Made by a program: the position numbers and the translations under genes
Assembly: GCF_018403685.1 (NCBI RefSeq)
Contig: NZ_BOVK01000012.1
Span: 37,517 to 101,516 of the forward strand
Direction: 5' to 3'
DNA from: Xylanibacillus composti
Lineage (GTDB): Bacteria > Bacillota > Bacilli > Paenibacillales > K13
Length of the DNA stretch: 64,000 nt
Part shown: piece by piece, positions 21,303 to 28,406 of the stretch
Layout of the letters: every line of letters begins with the position of its first letter
How positions within the stretch are numbered: position 1 is the first letter of the stretch
Notes under the pieces: model-generated
What the model saw: only the letters and a program-made list of their open reading frames with translations
Database searches by the model: none
What the model was told of the DNA's origin: nothing

Positions 21303-22475
21303 ATGCGGATATGGATGGAGGCCCTTCACCGTTCGCACAAACGAAGTGCGCTGGGGGTTTGGCTGCTTGTGGCCGTTGCCTTGTCAAGCTGCGGCAATCA
21401 GACACCATCTGCTTCTACAACACCGGTGGAGCCCTTCTGGCAATCGGCCGATTCGGCTCAAGATGTTTTGGATAAAGAGGAGCTTGCCCGTATCGAGGAG
21501 GCCATCGCCCAGTTTGGGGGTAAAATCAACAGCGTGCTGATGATGCGGAACGGCCAGCTGATCTACGAACAATACTTTCATCAGACAAGCGCCGATACCC
21601 CGTATCGGGTCTATTCCGTATCCAAAAGCATCCTCTCTGCGCTTGTCGGCATTGCCATACAGGAAGGCTATTTGTCCGGAACCGATCAGCGCATTGCGGA
21701 ATTGCTGCCCAAGCGGTTCGAAGGGCGAAGCGAGCCGGAATTGAAGCAGCTGACAGTTGAGCATCTGCTGACGATGACCGGCGGCTTGCAAGCGATCGAT
21801 CCGATCATCAGCGAGTGGTACAGGAGCCGAAGCTGGGTCGATTTCGTACTGGACCAGCCGGTGCTGGCCGAACCGGGGACGCGCTTCGACTACAACACCG
21901 GCTTGACACATCTTCTCTCCGCTGTGCTGACGGAAGCGGCAGGCGTTTCGACGAAGGAGCTGGCTGACAGACATTTATTCGGCCCGATGCAAATTGAAAA
22001 TTATGTTTGGGAAAAGGACGCAGAAGGCTATTACGTTGGGGGAACAGCCCTGTCCATGACGACACGCGATATGGCGAAGTTCGGTTACTTGTACCTGAAC
22101 CGGGGTCGATGGGAAGGCGAGCCGCTTATTCCGGAGGAATGGATTGAGCAATCTCTCACCCCTCGTCCTGCATCGCCGGATTATGGATATCTGTTTTGGC
22201 TGGAGGAGCTGGAGGACAGCTCCGAACGTAAACTGCAAACATATGAAGCCAACGGCTATGGCGGCCAGCATATTCGAATCGTCCCTGCGCTTGGGGCCGT
22301 GATCGTCGTTACGTCCAATCCTAGTGTGTCGCCAGCTAATGCCGACCGCTTGATTGACGAATATCTTGTGCCGGCATTGGCCGAACATCCGCCGAAAGTT
22401 CTTAAGCCGGTGCGCAGGCTGGCGCAATGGCCAGCGCCGCAGATGATAACAGCCTGGGCAGATCGGTGGCTCTGA
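21303..22475 (+). CDS. Serine hydrolase lipoprotein, beta-lactamase class C family
   Basis: A 390-residue precursor with a lipoprotein signal (lipobox L-S-S-C near residue 30) and a class C beta-lactamase/penicillin-binding-like domain. The nucleophile motif is S-V-S-K, the Y-N-T segment sits where the family has Y-x-N, and a glycine-rich G-Y-G-G-Q takes the place of the KTG/HxG motif. Such proteins act outside the membrane as D-Ala-D-Ala carboxypeptidases, esterases or amide hydrolases; the substrate is unknown and resistance should not be inferred. ATG 21303 follows a purine-rich GGGGAGAGGAG at a rather long spacing. Confidence 0.8.
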   Translation: MRIWMEALHRSHKRSALGVWLLVAVALSSCGNQTPSASTTPVEPFWQSADSAQDVLDKEELARIEEAIAQFGGKINSVLMMRNGQLIYEQYFHQTSADTPYRVYSVSKSILSALVGIAIQEGYLSGTDQRIAELLPKRFEGRSEPELKQLTVEHLLTMTGGLQAIDPIISEWYRSRSWVDFVLDQPVLAEPGTRFDYNTGLTHLLSAVLTEAAGVSTKELADRHLFGPMQIENYVWEKDAEGYYVGGTALSMTTRDMAKFGYLYLNRGRWEGEPLIPEEWIEQSLTPRPASPDYGYLFWLEELEDSSERKLQTYEANGYGGQHIRIVPALGAVIVVTSNPSVSPANADRLIDEYLVPALAEHPPKVLKPVRRLAQWPAPQMITAWADRWL

Positions 22476-22537
22476 CAGACTGAAAGCTTCCCCATTAGGC
22501 TATCCTAATCGGAGACAGAAGGAAAGGAGCGATTCCA

Positions 22538-22828
22538 ATGGCAAGGAACGACGAGGAGCAGCATTCCCGATCCAAGCAAGCCGACGTGGAGCAAGAACTG
22601 TTCGAGCGTCTCACAGCCGGCGAAATGGAGGAACGGAACAAGGAAGAGCAGGCGACTGCCATTCTTCCTCCCAAGTATGAGGTGCGGATTCAAGCGGACT
22701 GCGAGCCGGTAGCGGAGGAAACCAAGCTGTACCGAACGATGGCGCGAGAGCTGGATGACCGTTATGATAAATATATGAAGGAAGATGCTCCATCTCCGTC
22801 ATCCAGGCAGCCGGGCAAGTCCGAATAA
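22538..22828 (+). CDS. Small charged hypothetical protein
   Basis: A 96-residue, very hydrophilic protein (Glu, Lys, Arg and Gln rich) with no membrane segment. GGAAAGGAG before the ATG supports translation. The tail is Ser/Pro rich. It is followed at once by a terminator, so it is probably a monocistronic gene. Family not recognised. Confidence 0.65.
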   Translation: MARNDEEQHSRSKQADVEQELFERLTAGEMEERNKEEQATAILPPKYEVRIQADCEPVAEETKLYRTMARELDDRYDKYMKEDAPSPSSRQPGKSE

Positions 22829-22832
22829 TAGA

Positions 22833-22872
22833 CAAGCCCTTTCCTTCGTTGATTCGCGGGAAGGGGCTTTTT
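22833..22872 (+). terminator. Intrinsic terminator
   Basis: Stem AAGCCCTTTCC / GGAAGGGGCTT (one mismatch) followed by TTTT. It ends the 96-residue hypothetical gene. Confidence 0.8.
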
Positions 22873-22947
22873 ATCCTTAAGAGGAGCGCGAGTTTATGCA
22901 ACCGGTTCGAGTGTGACGGCATGGGAGAGGGAAAGAGGTGAAGAGCG

Positions 22948-23229
22948 GTGGCGAAGAAAAAGAAGCAGCGCCCGGGGTCCGGTTCACCTTCTGGTCGGCC
23001 GCAGCAGCCTGGAACTGATGCGCAAGCGACCTTGAAGGAACGGCTGTCCGGGGAAGTGCTTGACAAGCTAAAGCTGCAGGCACAGGAATGGAAAAAGGAA
23101 GAAGCGGCCCGCAAGGAGCAGGAAAGGCAGCGCAAGGAAGAGGAGCGGCGGGCTGAGCAAGAGCGGTTGGAAAATGATTTTGCCTACTTGCTGAACAACA
23201 GCAATGCGGATTGGCGCAAGTTTAAATAG
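22948..23229 (+). CDS. YqkE-like (DUF3886) small coiled-coil protein
   Basis: 93 residues starting at GTG after AAAGAGGTG. It has a basic N-terminus, a conserved-looking L-K-E-R-L ... V-L-D-K-L-K segment, a long Glu/Arg/Lys coiled coil and a C-terminal D-W-R-K-F-K. This layout matches my recollection of Bacillus YqkE/DUF3886 proteins, which have no known role. The assignment rests on overall pattern, not an alignment. Confidence 0.65.
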   Translation: MAKKKKQRPGSGSPSGRPQQPGTDAQATLKERLSGEVLDKLKLQAQEWKKEEAARKEQERQRKEEERRAEQERLENDFAYLLNNSNADWRKFK

Positions 23230-23339
23230 GGTGACTGCATGGAGCAAGGCACGTTCCTCCAAGTGACGAAAGTCCGAACAGTTACCCCGTTGTTACTTAG
23301 TGAAGCGGAGGTAAGTTCTTTTGATCGATCGTCCGGAAA

Positions 23340-23349
23340 GGTATAATGG
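23340..23349 (+). promoter_or_regulatory. Likely promoter -10 of the aldo/keto reductase gene
   Basis: TATAAT at about 23342-23347 with a weak upstream TTTTGA at 17 bases. It lies 40 bases before the start codon. Confidence 0.5.
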
Positions 23350-23383
23350 AAGGGTATAGAAAAAGTTGGGAGGAACGTATGCG

Positions 23384-24361
23384 ATGAGCGTTATGCCACT
23401 TGAAAAAAGAGGGATCGCCACAAGCCGTCTTGTGATGGGCAATATGCCGTTCGGCGGCGCCTGGAATCATGATCCCGTCACCAAGGAACAGGTGCTGGAA
23501 GCGGAGAAGGCGGTAGATGCCGCGCTTTCGATCGGCATTACGATGTATGATCATGCGGATATTTATACCCGCGGCAAGGCGGAGCAAATTTTCGGCCAAA
23601 TCCTTAAAGCAAGGCCTGGATTGCGTGAGCAGATCGTGCTGCAATCCAAGGTAGGCATTGTCCTAAGCGAAGGCAAAGTGCCGGGGCACTTCAATTTTTC
23701 CAAGGAGCATATTTTGAAAAATGTTGATGGCACGCTGGAGCGGCTGGGCATTGACTATCTCGACGTGCTGCTGCTGCATCGTCCCGATCCGTTGATGGAA
23801 CCGGAAGAAGTCGCCGAGGCATTGGCCAAGCTGAAAGCGGCGGGCAAGGTGCGGTATTTTGGCGTTTCGAACATGAACGTTGCCCAGATCGAATTTCTGC
23901 AGCAGGCTATTCCGGACCAGTTGTGCGTCAATCAGCTGGAAATGGGACTCGGTCGAGTAGATTTCGTTAATCAGGACGTATTTGTCAATCAGACAAAAGG
24001 GGTTCAGACGCACTTCTCCCCGGGACTGATGGAATACTCCCGCATGAAAAATATTCAGCTTCAGGCTTGGGGTCCGCTCGCGCAAGGAAGATTTTCGGGC
24101 AGAGCGCTGGACAATGAGCCGGAGCACATTCAGCAGACGGCGGAGCTGGTGAAGCAAATGGCACAGGATAAAGATACAACGGCCGAAGCCATTGTGCTTG
24201 GCTGGCTGATGAAGCATCCGGCGAAGATTCAACCGGTTATCGGCTCCACGAAGGCGGAACGCATATTGGCTTGCAAGGATGCGGAGCGCCAAGCGGAGCT
24301 GATGACGCGCGAGGAATGGTACACGCTTTACATGAGCGCGCGCGGCGAGAAGCTGTCTTAA
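23384..24361 (+). CDS. Aldo/keto reductase
   Basis: A 325-residue NADPH-dependent oxidoreductase with a TIM barrel. The catalytic tetrad is visible: Asp and Tyr in Y-D-H-A-D-I-Y, Lys in L-Q-S-K-V and His in L-L-H-R-P. The C-terminal cofactor loop (V-I-G-S-T-K-A-E-R) is present. It resembles the YcsN/YdhF group; the physiological carbonyl substrate is unknown. Start at ATG 23384, nine bases after GGGAGGA. A good hairpin follows at 24385-24420, so it is probably a single-gene unit. Confidence 0.88.
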   Translation: MSVMPLEKRGIATSRLVMGNMPFGGAWNHDPVTKEQVLEAEKAVDAALSIGITMYDHADIYTRGKAEQIFGQILKARPGLREQIVLQSKVGIVLSEGKVPGHFNFSKEHILKNVDGTLERLGIDYLDVLLLHRPDPLMEPEEVAEALAKLKAAGKVRYFGVSNMNVAQIEFLQQAIPDQLCVNQLEMGLGRVDFVNQDVFVNQTKGVQTHFSPGLMEYSRMKNIQLQAWGPLAQGRFSGRALDNEPEHIQQTAELVKQMAQDKDTTAEAIVLGWLMKHPAKIQPVIGSTKAERILACKDAERQAELMTREEWYTLYMSARGEKLS

Positions 24362-24384
24362 GCAAATTTGTACAAGCACGGGAA

Positions 24385-24420
24385 GAAGCTGCTCGATTGC
24401 GGTATGAATCGAGCGGCTTC
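24385..24420 (+). terminator. Terminator-like hairpin
   Basis: 14-base stem GAAGCTGCTCGATT / AATCGAGCGGCTTC with one G-U pair, then a weak T-rich GTCATTTC, 24 bases after the reductase gene. Confidence 0.6.
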
Positions 24421-24490
24421 GTCATTTCTCATTGACTTCAACCTCCTATCATGTTAGAATGGGAACAAATATTCGCTAGGCGGTGGTTGG

Positions 24491-24847
24491 ATGTCTGAAC
24501 AGAAACTCAACCAGATCGAGCAGATGCTGAGTGATTTGATTCACAGTGTTGGAACATTGAAGGTGTTTTTTGAAGAAGAGAAGGAAGAGAACCAGCGCAG
24601 ATTCGAGCAGATAGACAAGCGTTTTGAGCAAATTGATAAGCGTTTTGAGCAAATTGACAGGCGTTTTGAGCAAATTGACAAGCGTTTTGAGCAAATTGAC
24701 AGACGTTTTGAGCATGTCGACAATCGCTTTGACGAGATGTTGGCAGAGTTGCGCGTCAATAAGGTCGAGCATGACTATATGGCTACCCGCTTGTTCCGTG
24801 CCGAGATGGAATTGGACAATCTGAAAGAGCAGCTAGCCAAGAAATAA
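24491..24847 (+). CDS. Heptad-repeat coiled-coil protein
   Basis: 118 residues, almost wholly alpha-helical. Residues about 37-78 are six near-perfect copies of the heptad R-F-E-Q-I-D-K, forming an ideal coiled coil; the ends are less regular. The DNA repeat has a 21-base unit, so length variation by slippage is likely. Similar heptad proteins of unknown function occur in Firmicutes and phages. The ribosome binding site (GGCGGTGG) is only moderate. A terminator follows. Confidence 0.75.
   Translation: MSEQKLNQIEQMLSDLIHSVGTLKVFFEEEKEENQRRFEQIDKRFEQIDKRFEQIDRRFEQIDKRFEQIDRRFEHVDNRFDEMLAELRVNKVEHDYMATRLFRAEMELDNLKEQLAKK
24599..24724 (+). repeat. Tandem 21-base repeat, six units
   Basis: Six consecutive 21-base units based on CGTTTTGAGCAAATTGACAA plus one base, each coding one heptad. 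Units 2-5 are nearly identical and the outer units have drifted. Confidence 0.9.
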
Positions 24848-24923
24848 CGGTGCTCTTCTTCCTCAAGTACGCACATACTGAGCTTATGTTCTTTATACAT
24901 GTCCTTGCACCTATGCAAGAAGA

Positions 24924-24964
24924 GAAGCTGTCCGATGGCGTATGCGCCCGGGCGGCTTCTTTTT
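24924..24964 (+). terminator. Intrinsic terminator
   Basis: Stem GAAGCTGTCCG / CGGGCGGCTTC with G-U pairs, followed by TTTTT. It separates the coiled-coil gene from the convergent ABC exporter gene. Confidence 0.75.
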
Positions 24965-25055
24965 GCTTTGATTGCCAAATCAGTATGGCAATTTCAAAAT
25001 AGTTCCATGCGGGATGGGCTGCTGTTGGGATCGGCGGAGAGGGGGAGAAAGACGG

Positions 25056-26903
25056 CTAAATCGAAACGGCATTGGCAGGCGTGTGTTCGATTGATGCATA
25101 CCACTTGGCCTGCATACGAAACATATGCGCATACTCCCCGTTGACGGAAAGCAGTTCTTCATGGGTGCCGCATTCCACAAGCCGCCCCTCCTTCATGACC
25201 AGGATCCGGTCCGCATATCGGCAGCTACCCAGACGGTGAGAGATGAAGATGGCCGTCTTGCCTTCCGCCAGTTCCAGGAATCGTTCGTAGACTGCTACCT
25301 CGGCCAAGGGATCGAGGGAGGCGGTCGGTTCGTCCAGCACGATGACGTCGGCATCTCGAATAAACGCCCGGCTGATGGCTATCTTTTGCCATTGTCCGTA
25401 GGAAAGATCTTGCCCGCCAAGGTAGAATGGGCCAATCTCGGTATCGTAGCCATTCCGAAGGGAACGGATAATCTCGTCAGCGCCGGATTTGGCGGCGGCT
25501 GCTCGAATGGCGTTCATGTCAGAGAGCTTGTCAATTTGCCCGATGGCAATGTTCTCTTTCGCTGTAAACGGATATTGGACAAAGTCCTGAAATACGGCGG
25601 TCACATGCTTGCGCAAATCGGTGCGGCTAATCTGCCGAATATCGATGCCATCATAGGCAATGTCCCCTTCATATTCGCTATATAACCCGAGCAGACACTT
25701 GACCAGACTTGTTTTGCCTGAGCCGTTGGCACCTACTATGGCTATTTTCTCTCCGGGCTGGATGTGGAAGGAAACCTGCTGCAAAGCAGGCGCCTGCTTG
25801 GTCGGATAATGGAGAGTCAATCCCGCAACCGTTATTTTCCCGTGACGGAAAGCGGAAGGGGGCATTGCAGCCGAATGTTCCTTTCTTTCATCCGGCTCGT
25901 CCAGGAACGATAATAGTGTGCTGGCAAAAAGAACATCTTCGTGTGCATTCGCAAGCCGGAAGGAGATGTCCTCGATCATTTTCTGTGTTTGAAGGACGGA
26001 TTGCGTCAAGGCAACGTATTGGCCAATGGAGAGCCTGCCAAGATAGCCAATCCAAATCAACAAGGCGCTGATGCCCAGAACAATGACGCTTCCAAAACCT
26101 TCGAGCAAAAACAGCCAGCTTGCATTTTTCTTCTCCAGACGAAGCCTTTCCCGAGCATTGTCCTCAAATAGCTTGCTCCATTTATCCAGCAAGTAAGCCT
26201 GCAACTGGAATACGCGGATTTCTTTGGCTGCCTGACGGGAAATGAGCAGATTCAACAGATGGTCCAGCTTGCGCGCGTCCGGCGTCTGATGTAGCATCAG
26301 CTGGAAACGCATGCGGCTTAAAGCCGCATTTATCTTAGTGAAAGGATAAAGTATGAGGAGCATCCCCAATCCGAGTCCCCAATGCACGGCAAACAGAATA
26401 GCCACAAAGCTGATCAGGGTGATGGTATTTTTGCCGATATCGAACAGGCTGTCCGCCAGACGAACTGCGCGTTCGCCATGACCTTGTGATCGCTGCAAAT
26501 CATCGTAAACGCGGGACGATTCATATTTCATCAAAGACAGGTTGGACGACTTCTCCATCATCAATCGGTCAACATGCAGCTTTGCCAGTTGAGAGATGCG
26601 CGAGAACTGGTAACTGTGGGCGGCATGGGCTCCTGCCTGCAGCAGGAACAAGAGCAGCTGCAGCAGCAAAGTATGAACAAGCGGGGAGGCTTGTTGTAGC
26701 TCGCCTGCAAAAAGCGATGCAGCCTGGTTGACGAGCCTCGTCGTCAAATACAGCTGCAGTACTGGGAGAAGCGATTGCACCGCTCTCAGCAGGAGCATGC
26801 CGACAAGGTCGGGCTTGGACCATGTCCAAAGATATTGCAGAATTCGCAGCAGGCAGCGAGTGAACGCTTTCACATCTAGTGTGTGTTCAGGTGTTGGTTT
26901 CAT
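25056..26903 (-). CDS. ABC exporter, fused membrane and ATPase domains
   Basis: 615 residues: a type IV exporter membrane domain (about 30-320, five to six hydrophobic segments) followed by the ATPase domain. Walker A is G-A-N-G-S-G-K-T at 391-398, the Q-loop Gln is at 439, the signature is L-S-Y-G-Q at 500-504 (instead of LSGGQ), Walker B is I-V-L-D-E-P at 521-526 and the switch His is at 556. There is no N-terminal C39 peptidase domain, so it would not cut a double-glycine leader. AAGGAG before ATG 26903 is strong. It lies directly downstream of the cysteine-rich peptide gene on the same strand, with only a palindrome between them. Exporting that peptide, and giving immunity by export, is the natural hypothesis; export of another compound cannot be excluded. 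Confidence 0.85.
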   Translation of the reverse strand: MKPTPEHTLDVKAFTRCLLRILQYLWTWSKPDLVGMLLLRAVQSLLPVLQLYLTTRLVNQAASLFAGELQQASPLVHTLLLQLLLFLLQAGAHAAHSYQFSRISQLAKLHVDRLMMEKSSNLSLMKYESSRVYDDLQRSQGHGERAVRLADSLFDIGKNTITLISFVAILFAVHWGLGLGMLLILYPFTKINAALSRMRFQLMLHQTPDARKLDHLLNLLISRQAAKEIRVFQLQAYLLDKWSKLFEDNARERLRLEKKNASWLFLLEGFGSVIVLGISALLIWIGYLGRLSIGQYVALTQSVLQTQKMIEDISFRLANAHEDVLFASTLLSFLDEPDERKEHSAAMPPSAFRHGKITVAGLTLHYPTKQAPALQQVSFHIQPGEKIAIVGANGSGKTSLVKCLLGLYSEYEGDIAYDGIDIRQISRTDLRKHVTAVFQDFVQYPFTAKENIAIGQIDKLSDMNAIRAAAAKSGADEIIRSLRNGYDTEIGPFYLGGQDLSYGQWQKIAISRAFIRDADVIVLDEPTASLDPLAEVAVYERFLELAEGKTAIFISHRLGSCRYADRILVMKEGRLVECGTHEELLSVNGEYAHMFRMQAKWYASIEHTPANAVSI

Positions 26904-26942
26904 ATATGATGGCTCCTTCCCATTAACCTGCTAGAGTGAGAA

Positions 26943-26964
26943 GAGGGCTCTGGCCAGAGCCCTC
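26943..26964 (-). terminator. Palindrome between peptide gene and exporter gene
   Basis: Perfect 22-base palindrome made of GAGGGCTCTGG and its complement, 14 bases after the stop of the peptide gene. On the minus strand it is followed by TTCTCACTCT, a weak U-tract. It probably stops most transcripts and lets some read through to the exporter gene; a binding-site role is also possible. Confidence 0.7.
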
Positions 26965-26978
26965 TCGTTCAGCTGTGT

Positions 26979-27092
26979 CTAGTTAGAGCATCTGATATCC
27001 ATGTAGCAGCTGTAGTATCCGGGTCCAGCAGGGCAGCAGCGTCTAATATGAACGCAGTTTCCGGAACCGTAAACGCTCTCAACAAAGCACAT
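26979..27092 (-). CDS. Cysteine-rich 37-residue peptide, candidate secreted disulfide peptide (bacteriocin-like)
   Basis: A short frame read on the minus strand, starting M-C-F-V-E-S and ending R-C-S-N. Six Cys at residues 2, 13, 19, 20, 29 and 35 give the order C-C-CC-C-C, the same order as inhibitor cystine-knot (knottin) peptides; Gly, Tyr, Arg and Pro are abundant. AAGGAGGTG eight bases before the ATG is a perfect Shine-Dalgarno, and TATAAT at 27128-27133 gives a promoter. A palindrome follows the stop. No leader or signal sequence is seen, so it may be exported without one. Neighbours are an ABC exporter (same strand), two divergent thiol-disulfide genes and a LuxR-type regulator. An antimicrobial or signalling peptide is inferred; no known family is recognised. 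Confidence 0.75.
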   Translation of the reverse strand: MCFVESVYGSGNCVHIRRCCPAGPGYYSCYMDIRCSN

Positions 27093-27127
27093 CGCAAGCA
27101 CACCTCCTTCCCTTTGAGCTTGTCCTC

Positions 27128-27156
27128 ATTATAAGAGACAGCAATCCGACTGAAGA
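27128..27156 (-). promoter_or_regulatory. Promoter of the cysteine-rich peptide gene
   Basis: On the minus strand a perfect TATAAT (27128-27133) is preceded at 17 bases by TCTTCA, a poor -35. The weak -35 suggests dependence on an activator, for example the nearby LuxR-type regulator. The predicted leader is only about 30 bases. Confidence 0.55.
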
Positions 27157-27204
27157 GGGCCAAATTTCATGATACATATGGTACGTATTAGAAAATATAG
27201 CCCT

Positions 27205-27233
27205 TTCAGGAAAATGATCCTCCGCATATAATC
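27205..27233 (+). promoter_or_regulatory. Divergent promoter of the MauE-like gene
   Basis: TATAAT at about 27226-27231 on the plus strand with TTTCAG 17 bases upstream. It fires away from the peptide gene promoter, leaving about 70 bases between the two for shared regulation. Confidence 0.5.
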
Positions 27234-27262
27234 ATACTCGAAGCACAGGGGAGGTGTAACGC

Positions 27263-27760
27263 ATGTTCGCGATGGTATTTCTGATTGCGGTATTTAGCGT
27301 TTCGGCGTCAGCTAAACTATGGGATCGGACAAGTTTTCGCCGAACGCTGCAGGATTTGCAGCTTCCGTCCATTCTGGTCAATCTGGGCGTATTCGCAGTG
27401 CCGGCAGGAGAATGGCTCTTCGCGCTTCTGCTGCTCCCGAACAAGACAAGAATGGCAGGCTTGGCTGGATTGGGGGTCATGCTGCTGATCTTTAGCTGCG
27501 CTGCATGGCGAGCAAGCCGTCTGCGCCAACAGATTTCATGCAACTGCTTCGGCAATCTTGTACCAGAAACCTTCGGCTGGCATACGGCGGTGAAGATCGT
27601 GCTGCTCGGAATCGCAGTCGCTTATGCCATCGGACGGCCAATGGCTTCTGTCCATCTGTGGGAAATGCCGCTGCTGGAATTGGCTGCAGCTGGCTTGATT
27701 TCGTTTGCCCTCCTGCTGATGTACGCCTTGTGGCTAGTGATGAAGGAAAAACAGGTCTGA
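27263..27760 (+). CDS. MauE/DoxX-like membrane protein
   Basis: 165 residues with four hydrophobic segments and a C-N-C-F-G motif at 93-97, the mark of the MauE family. MauE and MauD are needed for disulfide formation in methylamine dehydrogenase, and MauE-like proteins elsewhere are thought to pass electrons between quinones and thioredoxin-fold proteins. GGGGAGGTG precedes ATG 27263. It is 14 bases before a MauD-like thioredoxin-fold gene and divergent from the cysteine-rich peptide gene, so a dedicated role in forming that peptide's disulfides is the simplest reading. No methylamine genes are present. Confidence 0.8.
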   Translation: MFAMVFLIAVFSVSASAKLWDRTSFRRTLQDLQLPSILVNLGVFAVPAGEWLFALLLLPNKTRMAGLAGLGVMLLIFSCAAWRASRLRQQISCNCFGNLVPETFGWHTAVKIVLLGIAVAYAIGRPMASVHLWEMPLLELAAAGLISFALLLMYALWLVMKEKQV

Positions 27761-27774
27761 AAGGAGAGAATGTG

Positions 27775-28344
27775 ATGTCGGAATTGTTTTTTGTCTCTTA
27801 CTTTGTCCTTTGGGGGCTGGTGCTCGTCGGTGCAGCAGCGATCATTCAGCTTTTCAAGCGGACAGCCCAGCCGATGCGCGGAGAGACAATTCGCAAGGAT
27901 ATCCTTGCTGAGAGCGAACGAGGCATACCGGCTGGACAAGTCTTCCCCAAGTCGGAATTGGCAAGCATCAACAAGGGGATAATGCCCTTGCAGGGAAGTG
28001 CGGCGGATACGGTGCTGCTGATCACCTCCGTAGCCTGTCAGGCATGCGAGGGGATCTATACGCATATTCCGGCTTTTCTTCGCAAAAATCCAGGATTGAA
28101 GCTGGCGCTTCTTATCGATGGGGCAGAAGAAGAAATCAGAGATAAGCTTGGCCGGTTCGAGCTGGATGTTCCCGTTTATGCGATTCAGCCCTATGATTTT
28201 GCGGAATTAAGCATTACGGTATTTCCGTTCGGTTATTATCTGAGGAACGACGGGACTGTAGCTGCCAAAGGGGTAGTAAGTGCACCGGAGCATCTTGAAT
28301 TGTTGATGAAGCATAAAGACAGGGCGTGGAAAGCTGCTGGTTGA
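27775..28344 (+). CDS. MauD/TlpA-like membrane-anchored thioredoxin-fold protein
   Basis: 189 residues with one N-terminal membrane anchor (about 3-26) and an extracytoplasmic thioredoxin-like domain carrying V-A-C-Q-A-C at 86-91; the CxxC is the redox site. A cis-Pro-like F-P-F-G-Y follows near residue 155. AAGGAGAG lies eight bases before ATG 27775; GTG 27772 is an alternative. Together with the MauE-like gene just upstream it forms a complete two-protein disulfide module. Its place next to a six-cysteine peptide suggests that peptide as the substrate. A hairpin with TTTT follows at 28363-28406. Confidence 0.8.
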   Translation: MSELFFVSYFVLWGLVLVGAAAIIQLFKRTAQPMRGETIRKDILAESERGIPAGQVFPKSELASINKGIMPLQGSAADTVLLITSVACQACEGIYTHIPAFLRKNPGLKLALLIDGAEEEIRDKLGRFELDVPVYAIQPYDFAELSITVFPFGYYLRNDGTVAAKGVVSAPEHLELLMKHKDRAWKAAG

Positions 28345-28362
28345 GTCGAGGATGCCCAGGCG

Positions 28363-28406
28363 GGCTAGCTGTGCTGCCTTGATAATGAAGGGACGGCTAG
28401 CCTTTT
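28363..28406 (+). terminator. Terminator after the thiol-disulfide pair
   Basis: Stem GGCTAGC / GCTAGCC with extended imperfect pairing and TTTT at the end. It overlaps the 3' end of the convergent regulator gene. Confidence 0.65.

Noticed and set aside
26969..27163. 64-codon minus-strand frame across the cysteine-rich peptide
   Set aside because: It lies in another frame, lacks a ribosome binding site, and the strong Shine-Dalgarno and promoter fit the 37-residue frame instead.
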